Below are positions 1-10,056 of a stretch of DNA of 64,000 bases, one piece after another. This DNA is from Edaphochlamys debaryana (lineage: Eukaryota > Chlorophyta > Chlorophyceae > Chlamydomonadales). The position numbers and the translations under genes were made by a program. Where the stretch lies: assembly GCA_016858145.1 (NCBI GenBank), contig JAEHOE010000040.1:186001-250000 (forward strand), given 5' to 3'. A model generated the notes under the pieces. It ran no database searches. It was not told the origin of the DNA and saw only the letters and a list, made by a program, of their open reading frames with translations. Positions within the stretch are counted from its first letter, which is position 1. The number at the start of each line of letters is the position of its first letter.

Positions 1-3000
1 CCATTTTGACATGAGCCCCCCTGGCCCCCTCCCGGTCACCCGCAGGCCCTCTTTCCCCGACCGAGTGCGGTGCCGTACAGGAGCGGTACAACCTCCTGCC
101 CCTGGTCTCCTCCGGCTCCGCCACCCCCAACGTCGTGGCCCTCTTCAGCTCCTCGGGATGCGACACCTCCATCTGCACCGTCTGGCGCCAACGATACGGC
201 GTCGCGCCGTACGTGACGTACGGCAACCTGCTGGCCTCGTACAAGGCCTCATGGGATGCCGTCCGCACTCCCGGCGACAAGACGTGCAATGATCTGGCAG
301 GCGAGTGGAGAGCGGCAGGGCGGCCTTTGCAGACCTGGGGGTTGCAGGAGGTGTCTACTGGGGCGTTCCCTCGAGGCAGGCAGTATTGAGCTGACGGCCC
401 CCTCTCACCTCTCCCCTTGCTCTTGCCTCTGTCTGCAGGCCTGCTGGACTCGTCGGAGTGCGGTGCCCTGGTGGAGACGTACGGCATCGTGCCCGGATCC
501 AGCTGGGGCAGCGCAGGGGCCAACGTGCAGGGCCTGTACACCGCTTCGCTCTGCGACACGCGCGTGTGCGCCTACTGGCGGACCAAGTACAGGTGGGGGC
601 TGGACTCCGGGCAGAGGCTCGAGGTACCACTGAGCAAGATGGGAGAGCCGCCGGCTGCTTCGCTTAGCCTTCTGATCCCGCCTCGTCTCACATATCCTCC
701 ATCCTCTTCCCTCCCGCAGCGTGGTTCCTTTCCTGGAGTGGGGCTCGTTTCCCCAGGCACTGCAGAACGCATGGAGCTTTGTTCGTCAGCCCTCCGGGAA
801 GACCTGCAACGAGCTGTCGGGTGAGGGCCAGGGTCCCGGCAGATACACCCCTGGTGCCGTAGCCCAGCCCAGTCCTTGATCACCACATGGTAAACCCCTT
901 CCCGGCCTTCATGCCCCCCCACCCCAGGCCCTCTGGACCCGTCCGGCTGCGGCGGCCTGGTTGAGGCCTTCAACGTCACCCCTGGCGTATCGTACGGCAG
1001 CCTCACGCCTTCCATGCGGCTCATGTACGACAGCTCGGACTGCGACAGCCTCATCTGCCAGGTGGGCACGGGGCGGAGGGCTAGTCACGCCCACACGCAC
1101 AGGCCCCGCCTCTGCAGTACTCGTCGCTTCCCGTTCTGGGACCCGCACTCCTCCTGGCTCCCGCCCCCGCCCCCATCCTCTCCCTCCCTCCGCAGTACTG
1201 GACGTCCAAGTACGATGTGATTCCCACCTTCTCCTGGGGCTCCCTGCCCGCGGCCATGCAGCCCGCGTGGGACCGTGTCCGTGCCTCGGGCCGCAACTGC
1301 AATGCCATGTCGGGCCCCCTGGAGCCGGCCGGCTGCGGCGTCCTTGTCGAGGCCTTCAACGTCACCCCCGGCGTGTCGTACGGCAGCCTTCCACCGGCCC
1401 TGCAGCAGCTGTACGAGAGCTCGGACTGCGACAGCCGTATCTGCGAGGTGAGCGCAGGGCGCAGGGCCAGCCGGGCCCACACAGGCCCCGCCGTTCCCGG
1501 CCTCGTCGGGCCATGCCTACCCGGCTGCGGCTCACCTGGTGCCCCTCTTCCCCTTTCCCTGCCCCCATCCGCAGTACTGGACGTCCAAGTACGACGTTGT
1601 CCCCACCGTGTCCTGGGGCTCCCTGCCCGCCGCCATGCAGCCCTCCTGGGACCGTGTCCGTGCCTCGGGCCGCAGCTGCAATGCCATGTCGGGACCCCTG
1701 GACTCGGCCGGGTGCGGGGAGCTGGTGGCTGCGTACAACATCACGCCGGGGTACGGCATGGGCAGTGCGGTACCGCTGGCCGCACAGTTGTACGAAGACA
1801 GCAAGTGCCTGAACAGGTGCGGAGACACACAGCGGAAAGGGGCCCTGCCGGCTGCAGCGCTCGAACGATGTGGGTCGGACCTTGACACGCCTCAATGACG
1901 CCCCCCGACCTGCAGTGTGTGCGAGTACTGGCGTGCGGCGTACGGCGTTGTGCCGTTCCTGTCGTACGGCAGCCTTCCGACGTACCTGCAGCCCTCTTGG
2001 GACTACCCCCGCACCGCCTACGCACAGAACTGCAACGAGCTGTCGGGTGAGGGGCGGCGAGGGGGTGCGAGGTGTGCGTGGAGAGGGGGAGGACGGACCC
2101 CCGCCCTACGCATCCAGCCTTCCCAAGCGTCCAGGGCGTCCTCGCCTCTTTCCAGGCACACCCGGCACACTCGCTCGCTCCCCTTCCTCCGCCCCCAGGC
2201 CCCCTGGGCGCCTCTGAGTGCGGCGCGCTGCAAGAGGCGTTCGGCATTGTGCCCGGCAGCACCTGGGGCTCGGCGCCCGAGTCCGTGCAGCGGGTGTGGG
2301 CAAGCAGCAACTGCGAAGAGCAGATCTGCACGGTGAGTGGCACACACTGCGCACAGCGCGGGCAGGGGAGAGGCTCGGTGCCGGCTGCCGGACGGTGCTT
2401 TCCAAACCTGCCGGCCTCGCCAACCGCTCCACCCTCCGTGCCCCCATCCCTCCTCCCACCCTCTTGCCGTACGCAGTACTGGCGCTCCAAGTACGGCGTG
2501 GTCCCGTTCGTGACGTACGGCAGCCTGCCCCCGAGCCTGCAGCCCGGCTGGAACCATCTGCGCGCGGGCAGCAACCTGACCTGCAACACGCTGTCGGGCC
2601 CCCTGGACGCTGCGGCGTGCGGGGCCGTGTCGGACCTGTACAACGTGTTCCCGGGCGTCAGCTGGGGCCGCCTGGACGGAGCCGAGGCGCGGGCCGCGTG
2701 GGACGCCAACGGCTGCAACTCGCACCTGTGCAGCCACTGGGCGACCAAGTACGGTGAGCGGGGGTGGGGCGAGGGGAGGCGGCTTGGGGAGCAGTGCGGC
2801 TTTGGGGTGAGCTCTCGAGGCTACAACTCGCCTGCCCCTCCGCCCACCTCCTCCCCTCCTCAGAGATCAAGCCCTGGGTGTCGTACGGCCGGCTGGCCGC
2901 CGGCTATAAATTTGCCGCCGACCCTACCGACGACCTGCGCCGCCAATCCTGGGACTGGCCTCGGTACGACAACGGCAACCTCACCTGCAACTCTCTGGCG

Positions 3001-5757
3001 GGTGAGAGGGGGGCCAGGGGTGTGTGAGAGGGCAGGCAGCTGCCCGTGCCTTGCTCCACATGCCGCTTCCTGCCTCCATCCTGCCTGCCTTCGCCCACTC
3101 TCCGCACCACTTCGCTCGCTCCCCTCATCTCTTCCAGGCCTGCTTGACTCCGACTCGTGCGGCAAGCTGACCGAGTACTTCGGAGTGCAGCCCGGCTTCA
3201 CGTGGGGTGAGCGGGGGCGGGCAGCGGCCTACGGGGCAGCGCAGGGCGGCAGCGTCAGAGAACCCATTTAATCTGACCCACCCCTTCTTCCCCTCCGCCC
3301 CCAGGCAACATCACGGGCGAGGCCCGGGAGATGTACGACGCCTCCACGTGCGACGTCAACGTGTGTGAGTACTGGCGGTACAAATACGGCGTGGTGCCCG
3401 GAGTCACGTGGGGCAGAATGTGAGCAGGGGGGAAGGGAGGGGGGTTGCAGCAGAGCATTTCCTGCCGCGCGTAGCCCTCAAAGGTGAATTTCATTCTGCC
3501 TTACACGTCCCATCACGTGTGCTTTGGCTAGCCTTATTGTCAATCCGCACCAGCCTTTGACTGACAGGCACGTTTGACCTGGGGTGCCGTTGACCGACCC
3601 CGACCCCCCAGGCCCGAGTCTCTGAAGCCCTCCTGGCAGCTCGCACGCGCGGAGGCAGACAACATGACCTGCAACGAACTGGTGTCGGGTGGGTGGGGCG
3701 GGGGCCGTGCAGGGAGCGAGGGGGCATGTGTGGTTGAGTCGCCAGCCCGCACCCCGCATCTTTTCCCCATACCTCTCCCCCTCTCATGCCCCCTCCCTGC
3801 CCCCCTCCCCCAGGCAACACGGCCCTGGTCCAGCGCTTCGCCCCCGTCCTCCGCTTCTACGGCAGCGGCCAGGGCTTCCCCATGACAGCGGAGACGTACT
3901 ACACGGCGGGTGAGGCGGAGGGCGGCACGAGGAGGGAGGAGGGAGGCCGGAGTGCCGCAGACCCCGCTGATCCCGCTGACCCCCCTCCCCCCCTCCCCCA
4001 GGCTGCACCACCAAGGACTGCCCCATGGGGGACTGGCTCAACCAACCCAGGGACACCAAGGTGGGGGGCCGTGCGGGGAGCAGAGGGGCGGGGGCAGAGG
4101 GACAAGGCAGGACACACCTCCCAGCGTAGCGCCCTCTCCCTCAGCACCCATGGACCATTTTGTTACCCCCTGCCCTTGAGACACCTTAGCCCACGGCCCC
4201 CGACCGCTCCCCCAACCCCCGCCCCCGCCCCCTCAGGCCCACGTGTACTACGCCGTGTCCACGTGCGGGGAGCAGGTGAGGGGGGCGGGAGGCTGCGGGC
4301 TCCTTGCGCTCTCCTGACCCGCTGCCAACCACCTCCCTCCCCCTGCCTCCCCCGCCCCGCCCCAGGTCCGCATCAAGTTCCACTTCTTCTACGCCTGGCA
4401 GGCCCCCTGCAACCCCAACACACCGCTGCCCCAGGCCACGCACCAGAGCGACTGGGAGGCGGTCACTGTCATCCTGGACAGGGACAGGCGGAGGGTGAGC
4501 GGGGGGCGGGGGCGGAGGAGGGGAGCGGGGGTGCGACCCAGGGAGGAGTGGGCAGGGTGCGTCCCTCGTGCCGAGTACGTCAGCTTAGTGCTGAGGCTCC
4601 TCCCTGGCCCCCCCTCCTAATCGCCTACCCTCCGCCCAGGTCTCCGCCGTTCAGTTTGAGCAGCACGGCGGCTGGTACACTCGGCTCGCGGGCAAGGGCG
4701 GCTTCGAGACGTCGGGCGGGCGGCCGGTGGTGTACGTGGGCTTCCAGGCGCACGGGGCCTACCACAGCGCGCAGGCGCCGGTCACGGGACTGGAGGAGGA
4801 GAGGTGGGGAGGCGAGGGAGGGGGAGGGGAAGGGGAAGGGATGCGGAGGGACGGCGAGGCGGTGCTAGGATCTGAGGGGGTGCAGGGACCTCCATCAAGT
4901 AGCCTCACCTCTCTTGGCCCCCCCTCCCCAGGTGCTCCTACTACGGCGATTGGCGCGGCAGCAGCCTGAGCTGGAACACGGGCAGTACGGTGCTGGTGGA
5001 TCTCATGGCCCCCTCCCCCGAGACCTGGATCCAGGCCATTCGCAACGCGCCCAACGGAGAGATCCTGTGGGGCGCCGGCAAGCGGATCAGCTTCCGTACC
5101 GACCAGTGGCAGCCCAAGTGCGACGCAAGGTGCGTGCGTGGGGGCATATGCATGGGGGGGGCAGGGGCAGGGCCGTGCTGACTCCTTCCCCGCACGGGGG
5201 CTGACCACCGCTGCCCCCCCCCCTTTCCCTTCCCCCTCCCCCAGGGCCTGCACGGGCCATGGCTACGACATCACCGCCCTACTCAACATCGGGGTGTCCG
5301 AAGCGGGTGAGGGAAGGGGCAGGGACATGCGGGCGCCCACGCCAGGCCGTGCCATCCCCCCGCCCCGCCCCGCCCCCTCCCGGCCTCACCGCCTCCCTCC
5401 CTCCCCGCTCCCCCCCCGCCCCCAGGCTGCGCCCGGAGCCAGTGCCCCATGGGCTGGAAGGACACCAAGGTGCTGGGATGCTACCGCTGCCCCAAGGGAT
5501 ACATCGACTGCGGGCCGCTCATGGTGAGACCGTGGCGGGGGCCGCCGGGCGAGGCGCGGGCTGCATGCCGACTTTGCCGTGCTCCACCCCGCTCCCCCTC
5601 CGCCTGACCCCTCCCCCTCCCCCTGCCCTCTCCCCAGTGCGCCAAGGGCAGCAGCCGCTGGAACTGCGCCAACCCCTTCAACAAGCGCAAGAAGCCCTCC
5701 ACCATGGGATACGCATACGTGCTGTCCACCAGCGACCAGGGACTGCTATACGACTAG
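1..5757 (+). CDS. Secreted Cys-rich repeat protein with Vps62-like domain, copy 1 (5' partial)
   Basis: Exons: 46-300, 439-592, 720-820, 928-1061, 1196-1447, 1575-1816, 1916-2046, 2199-2332, 2477-2753, 2864-3001, 3138-3206, 3305-3419, 3612-3688, 3814-3909, 4002-4060, 4237-4275, 4366-4494, 4640-4803, 4932-5129, 5245-5306, 5426-5523, 5638-5757; bases 1-45 are intron. The visible 1013 residues hold eight units of about 80 aa, each with four Cys and the themes YGIxPGxSWG and YWRxKYGVVP. A domain resembling the Vps62/DUF946 family follows, with RFAPVLRFYG, HQSDWEAVTVILD and GRPVVYVGFQAHGAY, and then a Cys-rich tail. The frame is open throughout and the introns sit where they do in the complete copy 2, so this copy looks functional. 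The signal peptide and first unit should lie left of the window. Molecular function is unknown; Vps62 itself acts in vacuolar sorting in yeast, which need not apply here. Confidence 0.82.
300..302 (+). other. GC-AG intron donor in repeat unit 1 (copy 1)
   Basis: The exon ending CTGGCAG continues as GCGAGT, so the donor is GC instead of GT. All other units end TCGG|GTGAG at the same phase-1 position. The equivalent site in copy 2 (11168/11169) is also GC. Confidence 0.6.
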
Positions 5758-6309
5758 GCAGCAGGCACATGGAGAGCGGGGAAGTGCGTGGAGGCAGGCA
5801 GAGGAGGCCTGACCTCATCATGCGTGCGAAGGTTGTGTGTGCGAAAGCCCCGAGGTTGGACTCTGTTTATGATCGTAGCTGACGAGGCACAACAAACCCG
5901 TACATCTGCATCTGTCATTGTGTATCTACCGCGTGCTTCATCCCCGCATGTGCATAGCTCGTATAGGGCACTGGTCCGGCTAGCGCCGGTGACTACATGA
6001 TAGCCTCTTCCCGTTCCCAATCATAGGCCCCCTGTACATACCGACTGGATGCGCTTTAGCACGTAATCTGTGATGATAGCCCATTCATCCTAGCGTGAAC
6101 TCGGACCCATTATCACCATCCTAGCCTCGTAGTCACCCCGGTCACCCCGGTTGCATCCTTCCTGCTGGCTCTCCTCACCAAAGCACGGCGTGCCGTGACC
6201 CCGCTTTCTGACTCCGCAGTGGCAGCGGCAGGGTGGCCCGCGCGTGCACCTAGTCAAGTATTGGTGATGGCAGTACGCCTACGAGAGGCGGCTGCGGGAG
6301 AGGGCACAG

Positions 6310-6314
6310 TGTAA
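6310..6314 (+). promoter_or_regulatory. Poly(A) signal TGTAA, repeat-gene copy 1
   Basis: TGTAA lies 553 bp after the stop, inside the segment shared with copy 2, so both paralogues keep the same 3' end signal. Confidence 0.6.
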
Positions 6315-6638
6315 TGACCATCTCCTCTTGCGTCCGCCCTGTGCATGATCCTTCTTGTCCCACGCTGCCTCTGCTGACCGTTGTTTTCACACCGGTACTC
6401 CCTCGCGGTACTCCCCTGTCCCCAATCATGTTTCCCTCATCGTATGTAAGACCCCTTTCCATCGCATCCTCTTCACGTGGGTAGCTCGCCTATTGCAGGT
6501 AGGACGTACCAGGGGGGGGCAGGAAGTGTAAAAAACTACACCACGCTTTAACTTTGGAGAGCTCGACAAGAGGAGCCCAAACCCGCTCTCAGAATGAAAA
6601 TCGAGGTTCTAGGAAAAAAGTTAAGAGCCCTCAAAGTT

Positions 6639-6714
6639 GGGGGGGGGAGGGGGGGGGGACTCGCGGGGGAGGGGGGTCCCGAACTTTTGTACAGCTCCCG
6701 TCCGAACTTTTTTC
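6639..6714 (+). repeat. G-tract block followed by GAACTTTTGT motif (1)
   Basis: Four or more runs of at least five G are separated by one to six bases, then TCCCGAACTTTTGT and a second TCCGAACTTTTTT. The same G-run plus TCCGAACTTTTGT arrangement recurs at 7153-7190. The block could form a G-quadruplex on the plus strand. Confidence 0.6.
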
Positions 6715-7152
6715 ACAGCTGTCTGACGCAGCCCAAGGGCCCTTTCCTTGCGTAAACGTGTGGTATCAAGGAGAGGCTGAACCGTGGGTGTGCCCGAGCA
6801 CCACAGACCATAGGGATGGTGGTCGAAGGGTGGCTGCGGGTGCCACATGTCGGCATGTCCGCGCGTGGGACACGTCACGACCGGCACTGCCACCGCTGCT
6901 AGACGTCCGGGTGTACTATCATGACCGTAGCTCATCATATAGGAGGCCTAGGGCATGAATAGCGCGGATGCAAGGTACCGGAGAGTGGTCCATGGACGCG
7001 GGGATGGTCAATGGACAGGACCCAAGCCTCATCGACGCTTCCGGTTCACGCGCAAGGCAGTAGCGCACACGAAGCGCACCCGATTGGCACAAAAGTCGAG
7101 GGAAACGGGTGACATTATGGAAATGTACGGCAGTGTGTGCAGTGTACGGCAA

Positions 7153-7190
7153 GGGGGGGGTGGGGGGGTCGGGGGGGTCCGAACTTTTGT
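7153..7190 (+). repeat. G-tract block followed by GAACTTTTGT motif (2)
   Basis: Three runs of seven or eight G are followed by TCCGAACTTTTGT, repeating the arrangement at 6639-6714 about 500 bp upstream. Confidence 0.6.
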
Positions 7191-10056
7191 GGGGTGGTGT
7201 ATGGAACCTACGGTAATGTTTTTACCCCCCCCTGAACGTACATAGCTTAGCGCACTCGGGTCATCAGGCGCCCCCGTACATACCACTCCCTGCCCTAGCA
7301 ATCCTCGGCAATACTTCCTGTCATCCTAACGGCAAATTGATTGCCAGTTAGCTTCATCCCTCCTGTGGATTGATGACACTCATTTTCCGGAGGGCCCTGT
7401 GTGCCGGCTGCCTGTAACACACAGGCCGCACGCCGCCCTCTACAACTGTGCCTTAGCGCTGTCCGTCATGTCATGCCCACCGGCCTCCTTGTCCTGTGCT
7501 TGCCCTAGCGGCCCTGCCGCCTGTGGCACTGACTGTGCCATCGGCTTCTTGCAGGCAGCGTCTCGGCGTACTCGGGGCCTGAGCCGAGAGCGCCGGCCAG
7601 CCTGCTGAGTAGAGCGCAATGAGCAAGGAGTACAGCCGCTGGCTTGCTCTACGAGCGGGACCTTCACGGGAGCAGGGGATGCGAGTTGGGACGGCCGGGG
7701 GCAGTTTCCGGAGGATGGCGTATGGCACGAACCGCAGGCGTGGATGGCAGGAGCTACCCAGGCAACCCAGCACTGCCGGCCGGCCGTGGTCCTGACCCGC
7801 GAAGAAAGTCTGAACCCGCATGATGACCCGGGTGCACATTGCGGGCCCGAAATGCGGAGAGTGTGTCGGCGAGGTCCTAGCTGTCATCGGCATTCACGGC
7901 ACAAAGGCGGCATGGCTCCCGGCTCCTCAGAGGGACGAGCCTCAACGTAGCTTGTACTCGAACTTAACTCTCGATCTTTCACCTGAGGCCCAGACGCCAG
8001 CGAACGAGTTTACCACTCTGACAATCGTGCATTCGTCGCCCCGCTTACCAACCATGGCTTGAATGCCAGATGCCTTTACTCCGAGATTCAGGCTGCTGTA
8101 TAAACTCCAAGCCGGCCTAGCTCTTGCCGAACGGCGATGGACACAGACGTCAGCTCAGCTCGCCTTGCCTGTTGGGGACCGCGATACGATGATGGAGTGC
8201 TCTTGAGACCTCCGCCTCGCAGCGGCAAGGCATGGTCCCGGCATGGCACCATCCACCTGCGCTCGAGTACCCCCTTGGTCGCGAACCTCCCCTCCACAGC
8301 CGCCTTCCCCGCCTCCGCTGCGACAAGGCCGCCTGGCCTGGCTTGCTCACCGTCAGCGCTGACTTGCCCTTGGTCCCCGACTCCACGCGCCGCTTTCTGT
8401 ACCCTTCCCGTGGCACAGAAGCCGCCAGAGGGCAACTTCCTCGCCCGCGCCCGAGTCCTAAACAGCCTTACGCACCAGCACCTCCAGGGGATTGCGCTGG
8501 AAGGGGCCCGTCAGCGGATACCGTCAGCGCCATCCCGCCAGGACCTATCCCACTTCCGCTTAGGTGCCCAGCCGGGCCCCTGCAAGCCCCGCTGTTGGCG
8601 GAGTGCACCAAGCCCCCGAGGCCCCGACCCGCCGACCCACATCCCATCCAGCCGCTGGTGCTACTCCCTGCCGTCCGCACGGGCGCCTCGCGGGACATCC
8701 TGCAGCGTCGTGGTTGCTGCACCGTGGCGGCAGCCGAGGCGGGGGCGGTGGAGCGGCTGTCCGGCGGCTGCTGGGGCAACAGCGGCGCGTGAGTCTCAGC
8801 AATGCCCGGGCCTCGGCTGTGCGGCTTTGCACTGCACACGGCGAGGTCAGCGCTGATAGATGCATTGGCAGCAGTTGGCAGCAGGGTGGCTGGACGGTGC
8901 CGCTCAAGGCGCGGCTGGGCCGTCGCCCTGACGGCCCGCAGCCAAGCCCCGCACGCTTCCACGGCCGTGGGCCTCCGCGGCTGGTGGGCTGCACCGGGAC
9001 ACACGGGCCGCCGCCAGGTCCACCCTTCTACAGCTGCTGCTTGCAGGTGGGCGCTTGGGGGCGGGGGAATGAGATACGGGGACGAGGTCGCGCGAAAAGC
9101 AAGGCCAGCAAAGTGCAATCCCAGCCTGTCCCAGCCTACAACACGCTGGGGGGCGGGGGCCTAGGGGAGCGGAAGGCAGCACTCTCGCCTTCATAGGCTA
9201 GGCGTGAAGAACGACATGCAGGATGGGGCGCGGATAGCCGCCATGTGTCGAGGCCGCGGCAGTTGCAGCAGGCTTCGCATCCTTTGCCGGCGAGCAGCAC
9301 GGGGGGCTTTGACGGCCCCAGTCGATTGGGAGCACGGGCGCCTGGTGGAGAGGCACCCTAGCGTGCGAGGACTCCCTTGCGAGGCAGCAGCAGTGAGCAG
9401 CACTTGCGCAGCGCCCAGGAATGCGCTGGGGCCGCGGCGTTGCGGCGTCACACTGGCCCCGTGCGCGTGCCCGTTCCGTGGCCGCTGGCCGGAAGCCGGT
9501 CTTCGTGCAGAGGTCAAGTGTTCGCCGCTGCGGCCGTTGGGCCGCGGGTGGGCCCGGACGACCCATCCCGAAAGCACCGCGGTCCGTCAGAGGGGATACA
9601 TAACGTATTGCCTTGACGTCTCTCCCACCAACCTCTCGGTCTTGCAGCGCTCTGCAGACCTGCGCAAGCAACCGGCACGCAACCTGCGCGCGGAGCTTGA
9701 CCTACCTGGCGGCCACTTGCACGCCACACCTCCCCGCCTCGACCGAGGCGCCCAACACCAGGCCATGGGTTGGCACTTCGAGTAAGTCTGTCTGCAGACG
9801 CGCTTAATTGTGAGGTCGCGAGGATGTTCAGTGCGGTGCGCAGCCGTGTCGCGGGATTCGAATGCTGTTTCAGCCAGCTCCACACTTTGCGCTCGTGCCC
9901 CGCCTGCATGATATCTTACAGCGCACGGTTGGTATGAGAACACATTGCGGGTAGTTTCCTGTCGGTTCGTGCAAGTCGTCGCGATGAAGCATGAACTGCG
10001 CGGGCATACATGTCGCAAGGTCACTCATGCCCTACCTGCGCCTTTGCCCTCACAGC

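Larger units (their letters stand above)
6338..10056. other. Spacer between the tandem copies; no confident gene
   Basis: Similarity between the duplicated copies stops near 6337 (17261 in copy 2). The stretch contains two G-rich blocks (6639-6714 and 7153-7190), an AT-richer zone of about 800 bp, and several mutually overlapping open frames with no splice pattern or recognisable domain. The longest with a true ATG is 8137-8853, plus strand, with GC-rich third positions but no recognisable protein. The last few hundred bases must contain the promoter of copy 2; no clear TATA box was seen. Confidence 0.5.

Noticed and set aside
8137..8853. 239-codon plus-strand ORF in the spacer, with a true ATG and GC-rich third positions
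   Set aside because: Other frames over the same bases are equally open and no protein feature is recognisable; kept only as a mention in the spacer entry.
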